From positions 119,501-183,500 of the forward strand of contig JAKOGI010001587.1 of the NCBI GenBank assembly GCA_029747015.1: a stretch of DNA of 64,000 nucleotides. The letters run 5' to 3'. Source of the stretch: Carnegiea gigantea (taxonomy: Eukaryota; Streptophyta; Magnoliopsida; Caryophyllales; Cactaceae). The notes beneath the pieces are model-generated. The model saw only the letters and a program-made list of their open reading frames with translations, was not told where the DNA came from and searched no databases. Position 1 is the first letter of the stretch; every line of letters begins with the position of its first letter. A program made the position numbers and the translations under genes. Shown here in pieces: positions 48,201 through 59,779 of this stretch.

Positions 48201-48854
48201 CAGCCCATCATTTGCCTCTGCGGCTTCAAGCCAACTCTTGATCGGATTGGCAGATGTACACATGTACAGATTATATCATTGTAAGGAGTTCACATCCAGA
48301 TAATAATGAGCAATTCAGTTTCATATTACATTCATTTTCATTTTTATTGCGAACTAAATGAATTGTAAAGGTGGGTACCCATCAACAGTCTTTCTACGCT
48401 TATTTTACAATACAGGAATGCATGTATTGAGTTGTAACTCACATTTTCGAATTGTTTTCATGTTTTCCATTTTAGGTGATGAATTATCACATGTTTCTCC
48501 ATTTAGCAAGCTCTTTTGAAAGTCATCAGATGCTCACAATAAATTCAGCATAGCATGAATGTTAGGATCGATCTCAGAGTCAAGTTGGATCTATATTTAA
48601 TATACTTGTATAGAGTAGAGTGTGAGTTAGCACATGGTATAATTAAGTCAATTGTATTGAAGTTGAACTATTATGGACTTTAGTCTTGAAGTGTTTTAGC
48701 TTATTAGATATTTTGATTTGAGCATGAGTTACAAGATTAAATGGTTTTAGTGAGCCTTGTCTTTATCAGGACGGCGGTAGCGCCTCCTATCATTAAGTCT
48801 TCCGCTGCAGTTTTTCATAAATAATGTCATTAACATTTTGGGGGCGTGATAACA
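45243..48854 (+). mobile_element. Probable 3' LTR of the decayed gypsy element
   Basis: Directly after the purine tract the sequence reads TATAATAACCCAACC and ends GGGGGCGTGATAACA, like a degraded TG...CA LTR. GCGGTAGCGCC and CTTCCGCTGC near the end resemble the end of the solo LTR at 39722-42858 (read on minus), suggesting related families. No 5' LTR partner was found in the window, so the boundaries are approximate. Confidence 0.5.
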
Positions 48855-49473
48855 TTTTAGTCTTTGTTATCCGATGATCAAGTTTTAATCTAAGCTGTTG
48901 AAATTGTTTTAATGGTGAAAAATTTTGATTGAATTGTTTAAGTGCTGAAAAATATGGATTGAATTGTTGTGGTAAAGAAAAATATTGATTAAACAAAGGA
49001 ATGTCAAGCTCAAAATATGTATTTAAACCTATTTTAAAATGTTTCTTATCTAATAATCAAGTTTGGATTCAAACCGTTGAAATTGTGTACATGTCAAGTT
49101 AACTGAATTGGTTAAGTGACAAAATATCAAACTAAATTATCGTGGCAGAGATAAATGTTGGCCAAATGAAGAAAACTTGAGCTCAAAATTTGAATTTGAG
49201 TTTATTTTAATCTTTCTCATTGGATAGTCAAGTTTCGATCAAAATTATTGGAAGTGGGATTTTGCACCTCAATTCCGACTGACTATATCATATCGTCAAA
49301 TAGTTGAAGGAAGAAAACCAACTTCCTATTTTTCAAAATAAAATCATTTTCCTCCATTGGAGGCGAAATTATTTTCCTTCAAAAAAATTTTTTCATCCTT
49401 TATTGGACCAAACAATGAAAAATTAGAAAATCATTTTTTGGAAAAATCATTTTCCCCCAACTAAACACTACCT
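48855..49473. mobile_element. Right part of interrupted TIR element, with internal repeats
   Basis: At least two degenerate copies of a roughly 170-bp unit (near 48868 and 49045): TCAAGTTT.GAT..AA.C.GTTGAAATTG, then GTGG.A.AGA.AAATGTTG, then GAGCTCAAAAT.TG. The right end CAACTAAACACTACC is the inverse of 38182. Confidence 0.5.
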
Positions 49474-49858
49474 TAAAAAATCATTTATGACATTTTCTAC
49501 TAAGTTTTGAATTACAATGTATTTTATAATAAAAAATGAGCTACATGATTATCTGTTATTTTCTTTTTAAGAGTAACATAGCTAAAGAAATTCTAATCCA
49601 AAAATTTCATTGGAAACAGAGAAAGTAGTAATAGTGCTACATTTAAACCCCGACCCACATCATATTCAAGGAGACTTTAGAGTTTAGGGTATGGATTGTG
49701 GCTCTGTTTTGATACAATATTATTATAGTACATTCAAATGAAAACTGAATTTGACTTTTAATATGATAAGACACTTGGACCTAAATCAAACAAGACAATG
49801 ATATATAAATTTAGATAAATATCTTGTCCATTTTACATTTGTGGCATGTGGGACAATA

Positions 49859-51435
49859 TGTTGATTATATTTAGTTTTGATGATAACAAATCCAAGTGTA
49901 AAAATTTGTCCAAGTAATGTTGCTCCGAACACGATCTCCAAACAGGCCTAACTGGTGTTTGTGATCTTTATTGTATTAACTGGTTTGCTACATGTGAGAA
50001 CAAGTCTTCTAGACAGGTTTTACTTGGTGATTCCATATTAAGTCAAGAACACCATCTCGACAGTTGATTGTAAAGCGTGTTCCTGAACTCTAGCAATGCA
50101 AAGAACAACCCCAGCAAACAAGGTGGCCTTGGTGTTCACAGCAGCTCTACAAATCTCGGACAAGATGACTGGTTCAAAACAAGAAGTCTTGGGTATATAG
50201 GTTTTATTTAATTAGACTCTTGTTAATATGCCAATATTGAAAACATCATTTTAAACACCTCTTGAATCGGTATTTGCGCTAAAGTACTTCAGAACACCAG
50301 TTGCGAACAACCCTGCAAACAGGGTGCCTAGGGTGTTTCTGAACTGCAGTGGCCATACCCGATTATTTTTGAAAATTCATTTTGGTTGGCCAAGATCTCC
50401 AGAATACTTTCTTTGAATTTCAAAATTGCTATTTTTCTGGAGAGGATAGTTCTTGAAAATATTATGGAGATTTGCGAAAATAGGTTTGAGAGATTTGCCA
50501 AATCAAAAGATTCCTATGACTATATTTTCGGATTTGGTAAAAGCTGAAAATCTCTTTAAACCTCTTCACGGCTATGGGAAGATAAGGGTTATCTTTTAAG
50601 ATAACAAAATCCCTTATATTTTGGGATAAATTCATCATTAGCCGTTGGAGAATATATTTTGTTTGCAAATCATTTTCCATACTTAGCTGATTCTTTGGTT
50701 TTTGACCGTTGGACCTTGTGTTTAAAAACCGCAGCTTTTCTCTCCCATAGACAAGCCAAGAAGCAGATAGAAAAAACTCAGACTGAAAAAGAGAAGCAAC
50801 ACAGCTTTCTGAAAAATCTGGAAAAAATCAGGAAACTCGGTTTTCACATTAAAATTCTTGAGCTTCATTCTGAAAAGCAAAACCGTGACAAGCTGTGTTT
50901 GATTTGAGTTTTCAAACCATTGGCATAATAGGATCTTCATTGTACCTTACATCTGCTTAGTGAGAAGCACCCCCTGTAAGGTGTTTGTAACCCTGATCTT
51001 GGATCAGAAAAGTGAGTGAGTGTGTCCTAGTTGTGTGGACTTGGACGTGTCTAATCTTGCGAAGGTTGGACGTGGTGTAACCTGCCTTTGGGAAGAAGGT
51101 TACGTGGTTGCAAGTTGTAACAAGGTGTGTTACATTTGTAACGTGTGAAACCCGTTAGTGAAAGTGGTTAAATCCTACACGAGGTAGGTCGTGGTTTTTC
51201 ACACCTCAGTTGGGTTAGAGGTGTTTTCCACGTAAAAATTGTATATGCTTTATTTTCCGCATTTATCCTGGTGATTTTCGCATCTGCAATATTTGAGAAC
51301 ACCCCGTGCAAACAAGCTATCAGGGTGTTTGTCATTTGAGAACAACCTCTGTGAGGGTGTTTGTTATTTACAACGCGAAAATCAGACACCACAATTCACC
51401 CCCCCTCTTGTGGTTGTATACTCACGAACTCAACA
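49859..51435. mobile_element. Solo LTR, 1577 bp, with perfect CAATA target duplication
   Basis: Starts TGTTGATTAT and ends GAACTCAACA (TGTTG...CAACA), flanked by CAATA at 49854-49858 and 51436-51440. The body has the style of Copia LTRs (GATGATAACAAATCCAAGTG; CAATTCACCCCCCCTCTTGT near the end). There is no internal region, so unequal LTR recombination is likely. Confidence 0.88.
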
Positions 51436-51771
51436 CAATACAAGTGCTAAATTCAAGTTACGTTGGATTTGAATTACATAATTTTTATTCCCTCTGATAT
51501 TTTTGCAATCTTCTTCACAAAATGGCTTTAACTTATCAAAGGTTTTTTTCAAAAAATCTTCTGTTGCTTTTCAAATAGCATTTCTCTATTTATAGGAAAA
51601 AAATCTGTATATTGTTTACATATTAAAACAAAACATCTCAAACCTAATATTTGACACATCACACATGCAACTCGATCACAGCTACCAGTAGTTGATGGCA
51701 CATCAATTTTTTGCCAAGTTTATCGCTATTTGGCAATCAACGCATCATCTTCAATTGAGTTGTATCATTGA

Positions 51772-51971
51772 CAGTGGCGGATCCAGACATTTAAGATAGG
51801 GGTGTCCATAAATTAATATCGTTGCTAATATAAAGTATTTTATTTTTTTTTTAGGGGTGTCCATAAACCAAAATCATTACTAAATTAACCTATTTTAAAA
51901 TAGAATTATTTTTTTTTTGGAGCTTAGGGGTGTCCATGGACACCCCTAAGGACAATGTGGATCCGCCAGTG
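51772..51971. mobile_element. hAT-type MITE, 200 bp, 8-bp TSD
   Basis: Termini CAGTGGCGGATCCA and TGGATCCGCCAGTG (one mismatch when inverted). The perfect 8-bp duplication ATCATTGA lies at 51764-51771 and 51972-51979. The inner AGGGGTGTCCAT block occurs three times. Confidence 0.93.
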
Positions 51972-51979
51972 ATCATTGA

Positions 51980-53009
51980 AACATCATATTTTTGGCACAA
52001 ATGAAGCGCAAAGGTTGATATAGGTTGGATTCAAACTCAGATCTCTTATAACAACTTCTAAAGACTTTAACAATTGAGTTAACTGACATCTACATTGAAA
52101 AATGCATCATTAATTAAGGCCCTTTTTAAATAGATCATCTATATAAGACATGTACAAATGTCAAATATCAAGTCTTGTTATCTTAGAATAAAATATGCCG
52201 AGTATGGACAAGTACATTGCAGAAACAATGTCACAATTGCTAAGATATTTTGTAAACTATATACAGATAATTTCTAATAATATCAATCAATTGTCAAAAA
52301 ATGCTAGCAATAAATGGGATTCAACCCAATGAAGTATGTGGTACCAGCTATGAGTTATTTTATTTTTTTTTATCATGGTTAATTGTGCCACCTACGAGAA
52401 CCCTTATTTAAGGGAAGATTCGGCAGGTCACTGTTCCGAGGGAAATGGGAGACTCCTATTGCACAGGCCCAAGGTCCAACACCATCCTCTCAACTTTCCA
52501 CATAATGGAAAGCAAAGATTTCGCATAGGCTTAAGCCCCAGCAAATGGGATGGCAAGAAGTACGAGATACCAATGAGGCAACAACCACATCGGGTAGCTG
52601 TGGAGTTATTAGGTGTGTCAATGACTATGATTTGCGCGTTGGTAAAGCGAATAGGATTAAATACATCATTCCGGAAAAAAACTACATTTTGACCTTTTCA
52701 AATTAACTGTTCCAAAGTAAGCTAGCCCATTTTGTTATGTCAAACTGCTTTCGATCGGAATTTAGTGTCCACTAAAAGGCCCCAAGAACTGCGATGCATA
52801 TTGTCCAGTTTGCAGGCCCATATAACCAGCTTTCCCAACCCAGCTGCATATCAGTTCACATTGTGCCATTACGCTGTGTTTCCGCTGGACCGGTCTGCTC
52901 AGAAATCCACAACTGAAACATAGGCCCTTTTTTTTAAAAAAAAAAAAGTCAAGGGATCATAAGTTGTTCATACTTCTTTGAGATTTTCACTAAAATTCAA
53001 AACTCTTAA
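51980..53009. other. Intergenic; open frame of unknown status
   Basis: A 105-codon ATG frame at 52375-52692 and a GC-richer island to about 52925 stand out, but no family is recognised and codon use is not convincing. Possibly a degenerate captured sequence. Confidence 0.4.
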
Positions 53010-53012
53010 TAA

Positions 53013-53264
53013 TTTTCTGTTCTTTTCGTTGAGAAATAGGGTTAAAAAATAGGTAAAGTTGATTAAAGTAAGATAAAGTGGGTTGAAGTGGTTGTTTTTT
53101 AATTGAAATGGATTGAAGTGGGTTAAAATACATTGAATTAGGTTGAAGTAGATTGAAGTTGATATATTTTTTATATGATGGGTAGAAGTTGGTTAAAATA
53201 GTAGGTTGAGGTAGGTATTTTTTATTAAAGTTCGTAAAATAGATTGTACGAAAGGAACATGGCC
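53013..53264. mobile_element. Tourist/Harbinger-like MITE A, 252 bp
   Basis: Left TTTTCTGTTCTTTTCG and right CGAAAGGAACATGGCC are imperfect inverted ends; TAA flanks both sides (53010-53012, 53265-53267). The inside is rich in GTGGGTTGAAGT repeats, the inverse of MITE B. Confidence 0.65.
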
Positions 53265-53587
53265 TAATTAGTCTCTGGTAGTTTGATGTAAATGACGCAA
53301 CCGAGTCTGTCTATAGGATAATGAAGGTCTAAAATTTTAGGGGAGTCTTAAAATTTTAACTGAAACCAGAAATTATTTCTGAGACAAAAATTTACAATAA
53401 AAAATGCGAAATATTTATAGAAGATAAAATAAACATAGTCAAAATTAAAATAATACGCTACAGCTATAAAACATTAGACGTCCCTTTGATTGGATTGTAA
53501 ATTATACTTCTAGTACATGCAACTAAGTAATAGCAAAGTAGCAAACCTAAAATTCAAAGCATAATATCTGCATTTTTTGGGTACTTA

Positions 53588-53843
53588 GGCCCGGTTCTTT
53601 TCGTGGGTCAATTCTAAAATACTAACATCGACCCATTTCAATTCACTTCAATCTACTTTAACCCACTTCAACCTACTTCAATCTACTTCAATCCACTTTA
53701 ACCCACTTCTATTATTTTAACCAAGTTTAATTTATCACATAAAAAAATTCAACCCACTTTAATCTACTTTAACCCACTTCAACCTACCTCAACCTACTTC
53801 ACTCTTTTACCCACCTTAATTTACCTACGAAAAGAATAGGCCC
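53588..53843. mobile_element. Tourist/Harbinger-like MITE B, 256 bp
   Basis: Ends GGCCCGGTTCTTTTCGTGGG and CCTACGAAAAGAATAGGCCC, with 3-bp TTA target copies at 53585-53587 and 53844-53846. The inside is ACCCACTTCAACCTACTTCA-type repeats. It is inverted relative to MITE A 320 bp away. Confidence 0.8.
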
Positions 53844-54248
53844 TTAATCATGCATCAACTACACTCTTTGATTCTTAGGTGGTAAAACTATTCAACTACA
53901 TATTTTTTCCCATCTATAAGACTCGAACTGATATATATTTTTTTTCTAGAGAAACATATACTAAACTGTTTAAGTCAACATGTATTGATCGAAGTTTAGT
54001 ATTTGTTCCTCTTTTGTGTGTGTGTGTAACTCTGCCCTAAATTGTACGCATTGATGGTTCCTGTGGGATCAATGGTAGGTATATTAGGTCCTTGTTTAGT
54101 TGAAGGATGGCACTTCTGCTCAACAAATTTTTACTGAAGTGAAATTTATGGAAGAATAATTTTTGTGTGCAGAATGCTGGATAAATGCATGTCAAATGAG
54201 AAGAGGGCATCTGTGATGTGTGGAAGACAAACATTTTGGGCTGCTGTT

Positions 54249-54264
54249 TTAGTTCACACAACGT

Positions 54265-54308
<44 letters not shown>

Positions 54309-54330
54309 GTGCAGTTAGTTCACACAACGT
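54249..54330 (-). mobile_element. Hyper-truncated retroposon: poly(A) tail with 16-bp TSD
   Basis: TTAGTTCACACAACGT occurs at 54249-54264 and 54315-54330, bracketing G, 42 T and GGTGCAG. Read on the minus strand the insert is CTGCACC plus an A-tail, a target-primed retroposition almost without body. Confidence 0.88.
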
Positions 54331-54674
54331 AACTGCATGCTTAAAGTAGATAAACAAATTCAAAGTAGCGTCTTAGGAAATACCAAAATTAGGGATAGAT
54401 GTTCAAAACTAAGGCATGACTAGGGTTGGAAATTTCAACATTTTGGATGAACTAATAATAGCTTCTTTTATAGCATTATTCAGAAGAAAATAGCCCTCAA
54501 TTACAACCAATGTGAACATATTACATTATCTGGAGATTCCTTTTGCTTCATATTTTATGATGTGACTGATATTCCATAACTCATATAGTCTTTTACTTTT
54601 TTATTTTTTTGGGATCAAAATTCTTATATATAGTCGTATATTAGTAATAAGCTTTACATTCTTTGATTAGTCGT

Positions 54675-54733
<59 letters not shown>

Positions 54734-55340
54734 TTTATTTTCCGTTTCTGTTTTAAGTTCTCATACAAGTGGCATTAATTACTAATTATTTTCATAAATT
54801 GTTGAAGTTCTATTTGAACATAATGATCCAACCATTTCCCCCCCATATCTCATAAAATCTCGCCAAATTTATTTTGATGAAAAGATTTTTTTTGGGGTGC
54901 AAAAGAGAGAGGCTAAGCCCCAAATTAAGAATAAGAAAAAGAATATTCAAAGCATGGAAGGGGCTTACCTTAGTTTGATCCAATATTTGCAAATGGTTTG
55001 GTGTAAGTAGTAATCATTCAATGGTTTTAAAAAGTTGTTTAGGATAACTTCTTAATTTACGGTAATTGACCATGAATCACTGGAGATGACTTTTAATCTA
55101 AAGGGAAGTTCAAAATTTTACCCTAAATGATTTTCTAAACCCCCCCTCCCCAAAAAGCAGCCTTAATTCCCCTTATGTGAAGATTGAGTGACATGTAGTT
55201 TAAGTAATCTCAGGTCTTAGTCCAGGAACTTATAAAGCAAGCTAGGAAGAAGTTTACAGCAATTTTTCTTGGATTTCTTTGGTAGATTTCATAAATTTAC
55301 GTAAAATTCTTTCAAGTCAATTTAGAATTTTCACAAAGCC
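54331..55340. other. Intergenic with (TA)n at 54678-54730
   Basis: No gene recognised; the TA microsatellite is the only clear feature. Confidence 0.6.
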
Positions 55341-55431
55341 TATATCATACTCCTAAGAGTGCATACTCCTACAAGTCATGTCAGCGCCTCATATTAAAAA
55401 TTAATTGTATATATGATAAATACATGTTGAA

Positions 55432-55500
<69 letters not shown>

Positions 55501-55538
55501 GTGGCAAATAGTAGTACACACTCTTAGTGTATGATATA
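55341..55538. mobile_element. Short TIR element with (AT)n core
   Basis: TATATCATACTCCTAAGAGT at the left and ACACTCTTAGTGTATGATAT at the right are imperfect inverted ends around an (AT)n array of about 70 bp. It may be a Stowaway-like MITE whose centre expanded; a TA target cannot be judged in TA-rich DNA. Confidence 0.55.
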
Positions 55539-57881
55539 TATTACCGAATTTGCATGTTCTACCATACCCCTATCATATTAGATTGGATTAGACAAAAAAG
55601 ATAATAAGATTAGTTTCTGAGATCGTTGTGGCAATTAAGCAGATAAAATTTGTGACAAATGGAGCTATTGCGTTATAACAACGGTCACGATCTTTAGAGA
55701 GAGACCATCAATATGAGCTCTGGTGATAGTAACCCACATAATCAATCGTTGACTAATTAATTAGACTGCTAAATTTTAAAAAGTAATTAGGCATAGATGT
55801 CAATTAATATCAAAAGAAATACTAATGACTAATTAATTCTACTAATAACCCGAGGGGCTTTTGATTTGTTCTTGGAAATCCATGTCGTCTAGCATGGTGT
55901 TTTCTCATGACTACTTCTGCTGTCATTTGCACTTCATTCCCATTTATGCCCTATTCTAAATTCACAAAAGCAATGACCGCCCCTCCTTTTACAGGCATTC
56001 ATTAAATTTTATGTATCAATTATGCTTTTAACAAAGAGTCATACATATAAGCTCAAATATAGTTCCAATTCAAAATCAATTGGCAATCCGTGGAGTAACT
56101 TAGAAGCTGATATATATGTTCAAACCCTTTAATTTTATAACTGTAGGACAATACTAACTTTCATATTCTTTTATTTTATCAATGTGGAACAATACGCACT
56201 TTCATTCTCCAACAAATGTATGCAGGAAAGCGTAAGAAAATCCTTGTAAGTTACGAGATTTAATCTATTAATTATCCACTTGTTAGACTGCTTTTCATAA
56301 TTTGTCTAAAGATCTTTCAATATAACTTGTTTAATACAATAATTTAGGAAGTTTGAAACTCAACAAAATTTGGTGTTGGTAAATTAAAATGAATGATAAA
56401 GAAGAGCAATCTATATTATATTCTTTGCGTAGCCCAAAAAAAAAAAAATCTATATTATACTCTTCTGAATAAATACTCCTATACATCATGTTATACTTTT
56501 ACGATTTTATCTATGCGTATTTATCATATATGTAAGTTTTGGTACTTACATGGTTGTGTGACTTGTAAATACTCATGTAAATCTGATATAGAAATTGGCA
56601 CCGAAGAGCTGCCAATTTGTGCGAAATTGTTGACATAATAATGTCAATTGCAACGATTCCTTGCTACTGATTTGACTACTTAAATCTTGTTGAATCCCAC
56701 GCTTACAAGTTAGAATTTAATTTTACGAAATCTTTCTTGAGAACAGTGCAAGTTTGACAATATTAATTAGAACCAAATTTCATTTTGATTAGATTAAACG
56801 CAAATGTATACTTCAATGAGAGTGACGTTACTTGTTTCGATAATCACTTAGAAAGTCCTCCATTATATTTAAGTCCACTCCCTCAATCTAACCCCAATTA
56901 TGTCAGATATAATGCAAAGAGGAGGATGACATTAGTTTAGCTAGTATTACGTTACAAGATCCTAATGTGAACTAAGCATTCATACAAAATCAAGTAGATA
57001 CCAAAATAATCTCAATACAATGAGGGTACTGATTAAGTTCAATCTTTACTCTTGAAGCCCTCCTTACAAATTATCGAAAGATACATATATATAATGATAT
57101 GCACAATGGTCAGCTTTAATCTAACCATTTAAATAGCTGACTTCAAATATATAATAGATCTACTGCGTTAATTTATGATTTGAATATAAATGCACCTTTT
57201 CTAGACTTCTAGTAGTCCTCTAAATTCTTTTTGAAATTAAAGAATCTTAAAAATTGATGGCATTAAAGAAAACTTTATATACTTTTGTATCCATCAAAGG
57301 AAAAAAGAAATTTTTTGATGAACTTGACATTTTTTTTTGGGGGGATAGTAAAGGATAAATTCATACTTAATGAAAGTTATATCGGCATCTACAATAGATA
57401 TGAACTTGATACTTCATAATATGGGCTATATGAATCGTCCTTCCTAGGCTTAAAATGTTGTAATTAAACACTCTAATAAAAACGTGAAAATTCTTTACAT
57501 ATTTAAAAGTTAACATTGAGAGTTCCCTTTAATTTCAAAAATCACGATACACAATAGTTAAATTGAGTTAGCGACCAACTATAAATACAATTCCAATGAA
57601 GAATGGCTATTTCATTGCTCACATTTAGTACATCATGAATTATACAACCTATCATACACATGTAATTAGCAAGCTTAAATTTGTATGCTTATGCAAAATA
57701 TTGTTCCTAGTATATATATTTGAAAATTAATCTACTAAAAGGTATCGATCTTTTTCCCTCACTTTTCTAACAAAAAACAATATATATACTGGACAAAATG
57801 ATCATCACCCCATCACTACAAGTACTAAAATTTACAATTTCCACCCTAGAAATTAAAACCGTCCCTTTTTATGATAAAACC
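55539..57881. other. Intergenic, AT-rich
   Basis: No gene or element recognised in 2.3 kb. A T-run/G-run tract lies near 57331-57345. Confidence 0.6.
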
Positions 57882-58523
57882 CTAGATTGAAGGCAACCTT
57901 TTATACTTACGTTGATAAATACAGGGACTGCACAAAGCATGAACACTGAAACAACTCCTATCCACCTCAGTCTCCTCCCCACTTTCTCTCTCCTCTTCCA
58001 CCACCGGTGGCGTCGCCACATCGCCGTCACTCCCGGCGGCAGAATCCTCCAAACAAAGCCTCAGAATCCTCTCCCCTACCTCGCCCTCATCCCTACTCTC
58101 CGCCATAATCCTCTCCACCACCGCCTTCGGCAGCCTTATCTTGACCCGGGTCCCACCCGACCCGCTTTCATTAGAATCAGTACTCGCAATCGATGGGGTC
58201 ATGATCGTAACATCGGAAATAGATCTCCGGGTCACCCTTACCACCTCGTTCCTGCGCTGGGGTGCACTCGATCTCACCCTCCGGAGGGCTTTTGGGAACT
58301 TGGGCAGTTGAACAAGGAGGTAAATCTGCCTGGGTTTGAGCTCGAATTGTGGGTCAAGGGGTTTAGCCCGGAGACTATACCGGAGAAATTCGTCGGAATC
58401 TAAGAGAACGTGATCTGGGTAATCTTTAATTACGTCAAACACCTTTGCCGGAGTCTTGAACTTGAATATTTCGCCATCGATGTTCATTATTTTGGCTGCT
58501 TTGCTGCTGATGTTGTTGCCCAT
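57882..58523 (-). CDS. DUF4228 (PADRE) domain protein, 213 aa
   Basis: Intact single-exon frame, ATG at 58523, stop at 57882. The N-terminus MGNNISSKAAK is a typical N-myristoylation signal of this family, and residues about 14-75 (MNIDGEIFKF, TPAKVFDVI, YPDHVLLDSDEF, LKPRQIYLLVQLPKFP) match the DUF4228/PADRE domain (PF14009). The middle and C-terminal parts are Ser/Glu-rich and disordered, as usual, ending with a Cys-containing tail. PADRE genes respond to pathogens and abiotic stress; the molecular role is poorly known. A strong donor-like GTAAGTAT occurs near the 3' end on the minus strand (about 57906), so the last residues might be spliced differently. A 5' leader with TATA-like CTATATCTTC lies about 55 bp upstream. 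Confidence 0.9.
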   Translation of the reverse strand: MGNNISSKAAKIMNIDGEIFKFKTPAKVFDVIKDYPDHVLLDSDEFLRYSLRAKPLDPQFELKPRQIYLLVQLPKFPKALRRVRSSAPQRRNEVVRVTRRSISDVTIMTPSIASTDSNESGSGGTRVKIRLPKAVVERIMAESRDEGEVGERILRLCLEDSAAGSDGDVATPPVVEEERESGEETEVDRSCFSVHALCSPCIYQRKYKRLPSI

Positions 58524-58860
58524 TTTCTCTCTCCTCCGTCTAAGATGTTGAACTGGGCAAAGGAGGGTAAGAAGATATAGACAGAGGGAAAAGGATTAAT
58601 AAAATGCACGGTTGGGTGGTTACTGGGTGTTGTAAGGATTTGGGGGTTCTAGAATGCAAGGGTGTATGATGTGATGGAATGGAAGTGAACAGAAAAATGG
58701 AATTGGCATTTCGTCGAACAGGTGGTGGGCGTTTAAATAAATGTTGGTCTGTGGCCCACCAATATCTGGTTACGCCATCACAAGGGATTAGTGGATAATA
58801 TTTATTAAATAAATAGGGCTTTCAGTCCTTGCCAATTCAGGGAAGCTCTTGAAGAGGCTG

Positions 58861-58877
58861 CACGTGATGTGCACGTG
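58861..58877. promoter_or_regulatory. Paired G-boxes upstream of the PADRE gene
   Basis: CACGTG at 58861-58866 and 58872-58877, 11 bp apart, about 340 bp upstream of the minus-strand ATG. G-boxes bind bZIP/bHLH factors and paired sites are common in ABA or stress promoters; a role here is inferred. Confidence 0.5.
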
Positions 58878-58989
58878 AACGAACAGGGATTTGTCAAATG
58901 GCGTGAAGCACATTGATTTGCGGGGTTTACATTGTTGTATGATGATGTATTCAATGGCGTGAATGTTGTGCTTGCCATGTCACTCATTA

Positions 58990-59779
58990 TTTAGGGATGA
59001 CATCACTGGCACATTCTTAAAATTTTAAAAATAAAAAATAATTTAGAATAATAATTAAGAGACCCTGATTGAAATTCCTATCCCATAAACACTATAATAA
59101 TAATAATAATAATAATAATAATTATTATTATTATTATTAATCTACTGCTATTACGACTACTACTGCCGTGCGTGGCCTTCTCCTTAGCCCAATACAACAC
59201 TCATAAAGCATATTAAAAACCCTATATATTTAGGGAGAACAAATGGATTGAACCAAACTTGACTGATAACTAGTTAGTAAATATTTTAGGATAGTAATTA
59301 ATAGACTATTATTTAGCTTTCTACTTCATGGACACCTCAATTCTAGAGCTTTTTTTAATGGTAATTGAGCCTCCACCTACCCTAACTCAACCCTTACAAA
59401 CCCTATTGGAAGCGTTGTGTCCCATGGGCTATAGAGAACAAATGAATAGGATCAAACTTAACAGATATTAACTCAGTCCACAACAGATTCATCAGGGCGA
59501 AAAAAATTCTCCTTAAGCAAGGTGGAAATGCGAAATTCATACCTTCTAAAAGTTGCAAAAACAAGGCTAACATATTATCCCATAAGCTTTGTCCAGCAGG
59601 AATCATGTCATGACTATTTAATCTTTGCAGGTTGTCAGAAACGAGACTAGTTTGGATCAAATTGACCACATTATTTCTCTTCTATAGAGCATATGAAAGA
59701 GTGTTTATACAATGGTGTGTAAAAATAATATTTATATTTCCATAGGTCGTGCTAAAAAAATTGGGTTGAATGGAAACCC
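58990..59779. other. Intergenic with AAT/ATT inverted microsatellite
   Basis: 59097-59140 is (AAT)n followed directly by (ATT)n, a perfect hairpin former. The open frame 59403-59669 (minus) is opposite the LINE-like remnant and unlikely to be real. Confidence 0.6.

Noticed and set aside
52375..52692. 105-codon ATG frame
   Set aside because: No recognised domain and no promoter evidence; kept only as a note.
57912..58403. 163-codon plus-strand frame
   Set aside because: Antisense shadow of the PADRE gene, which has clear domain similarity on the minus strand.
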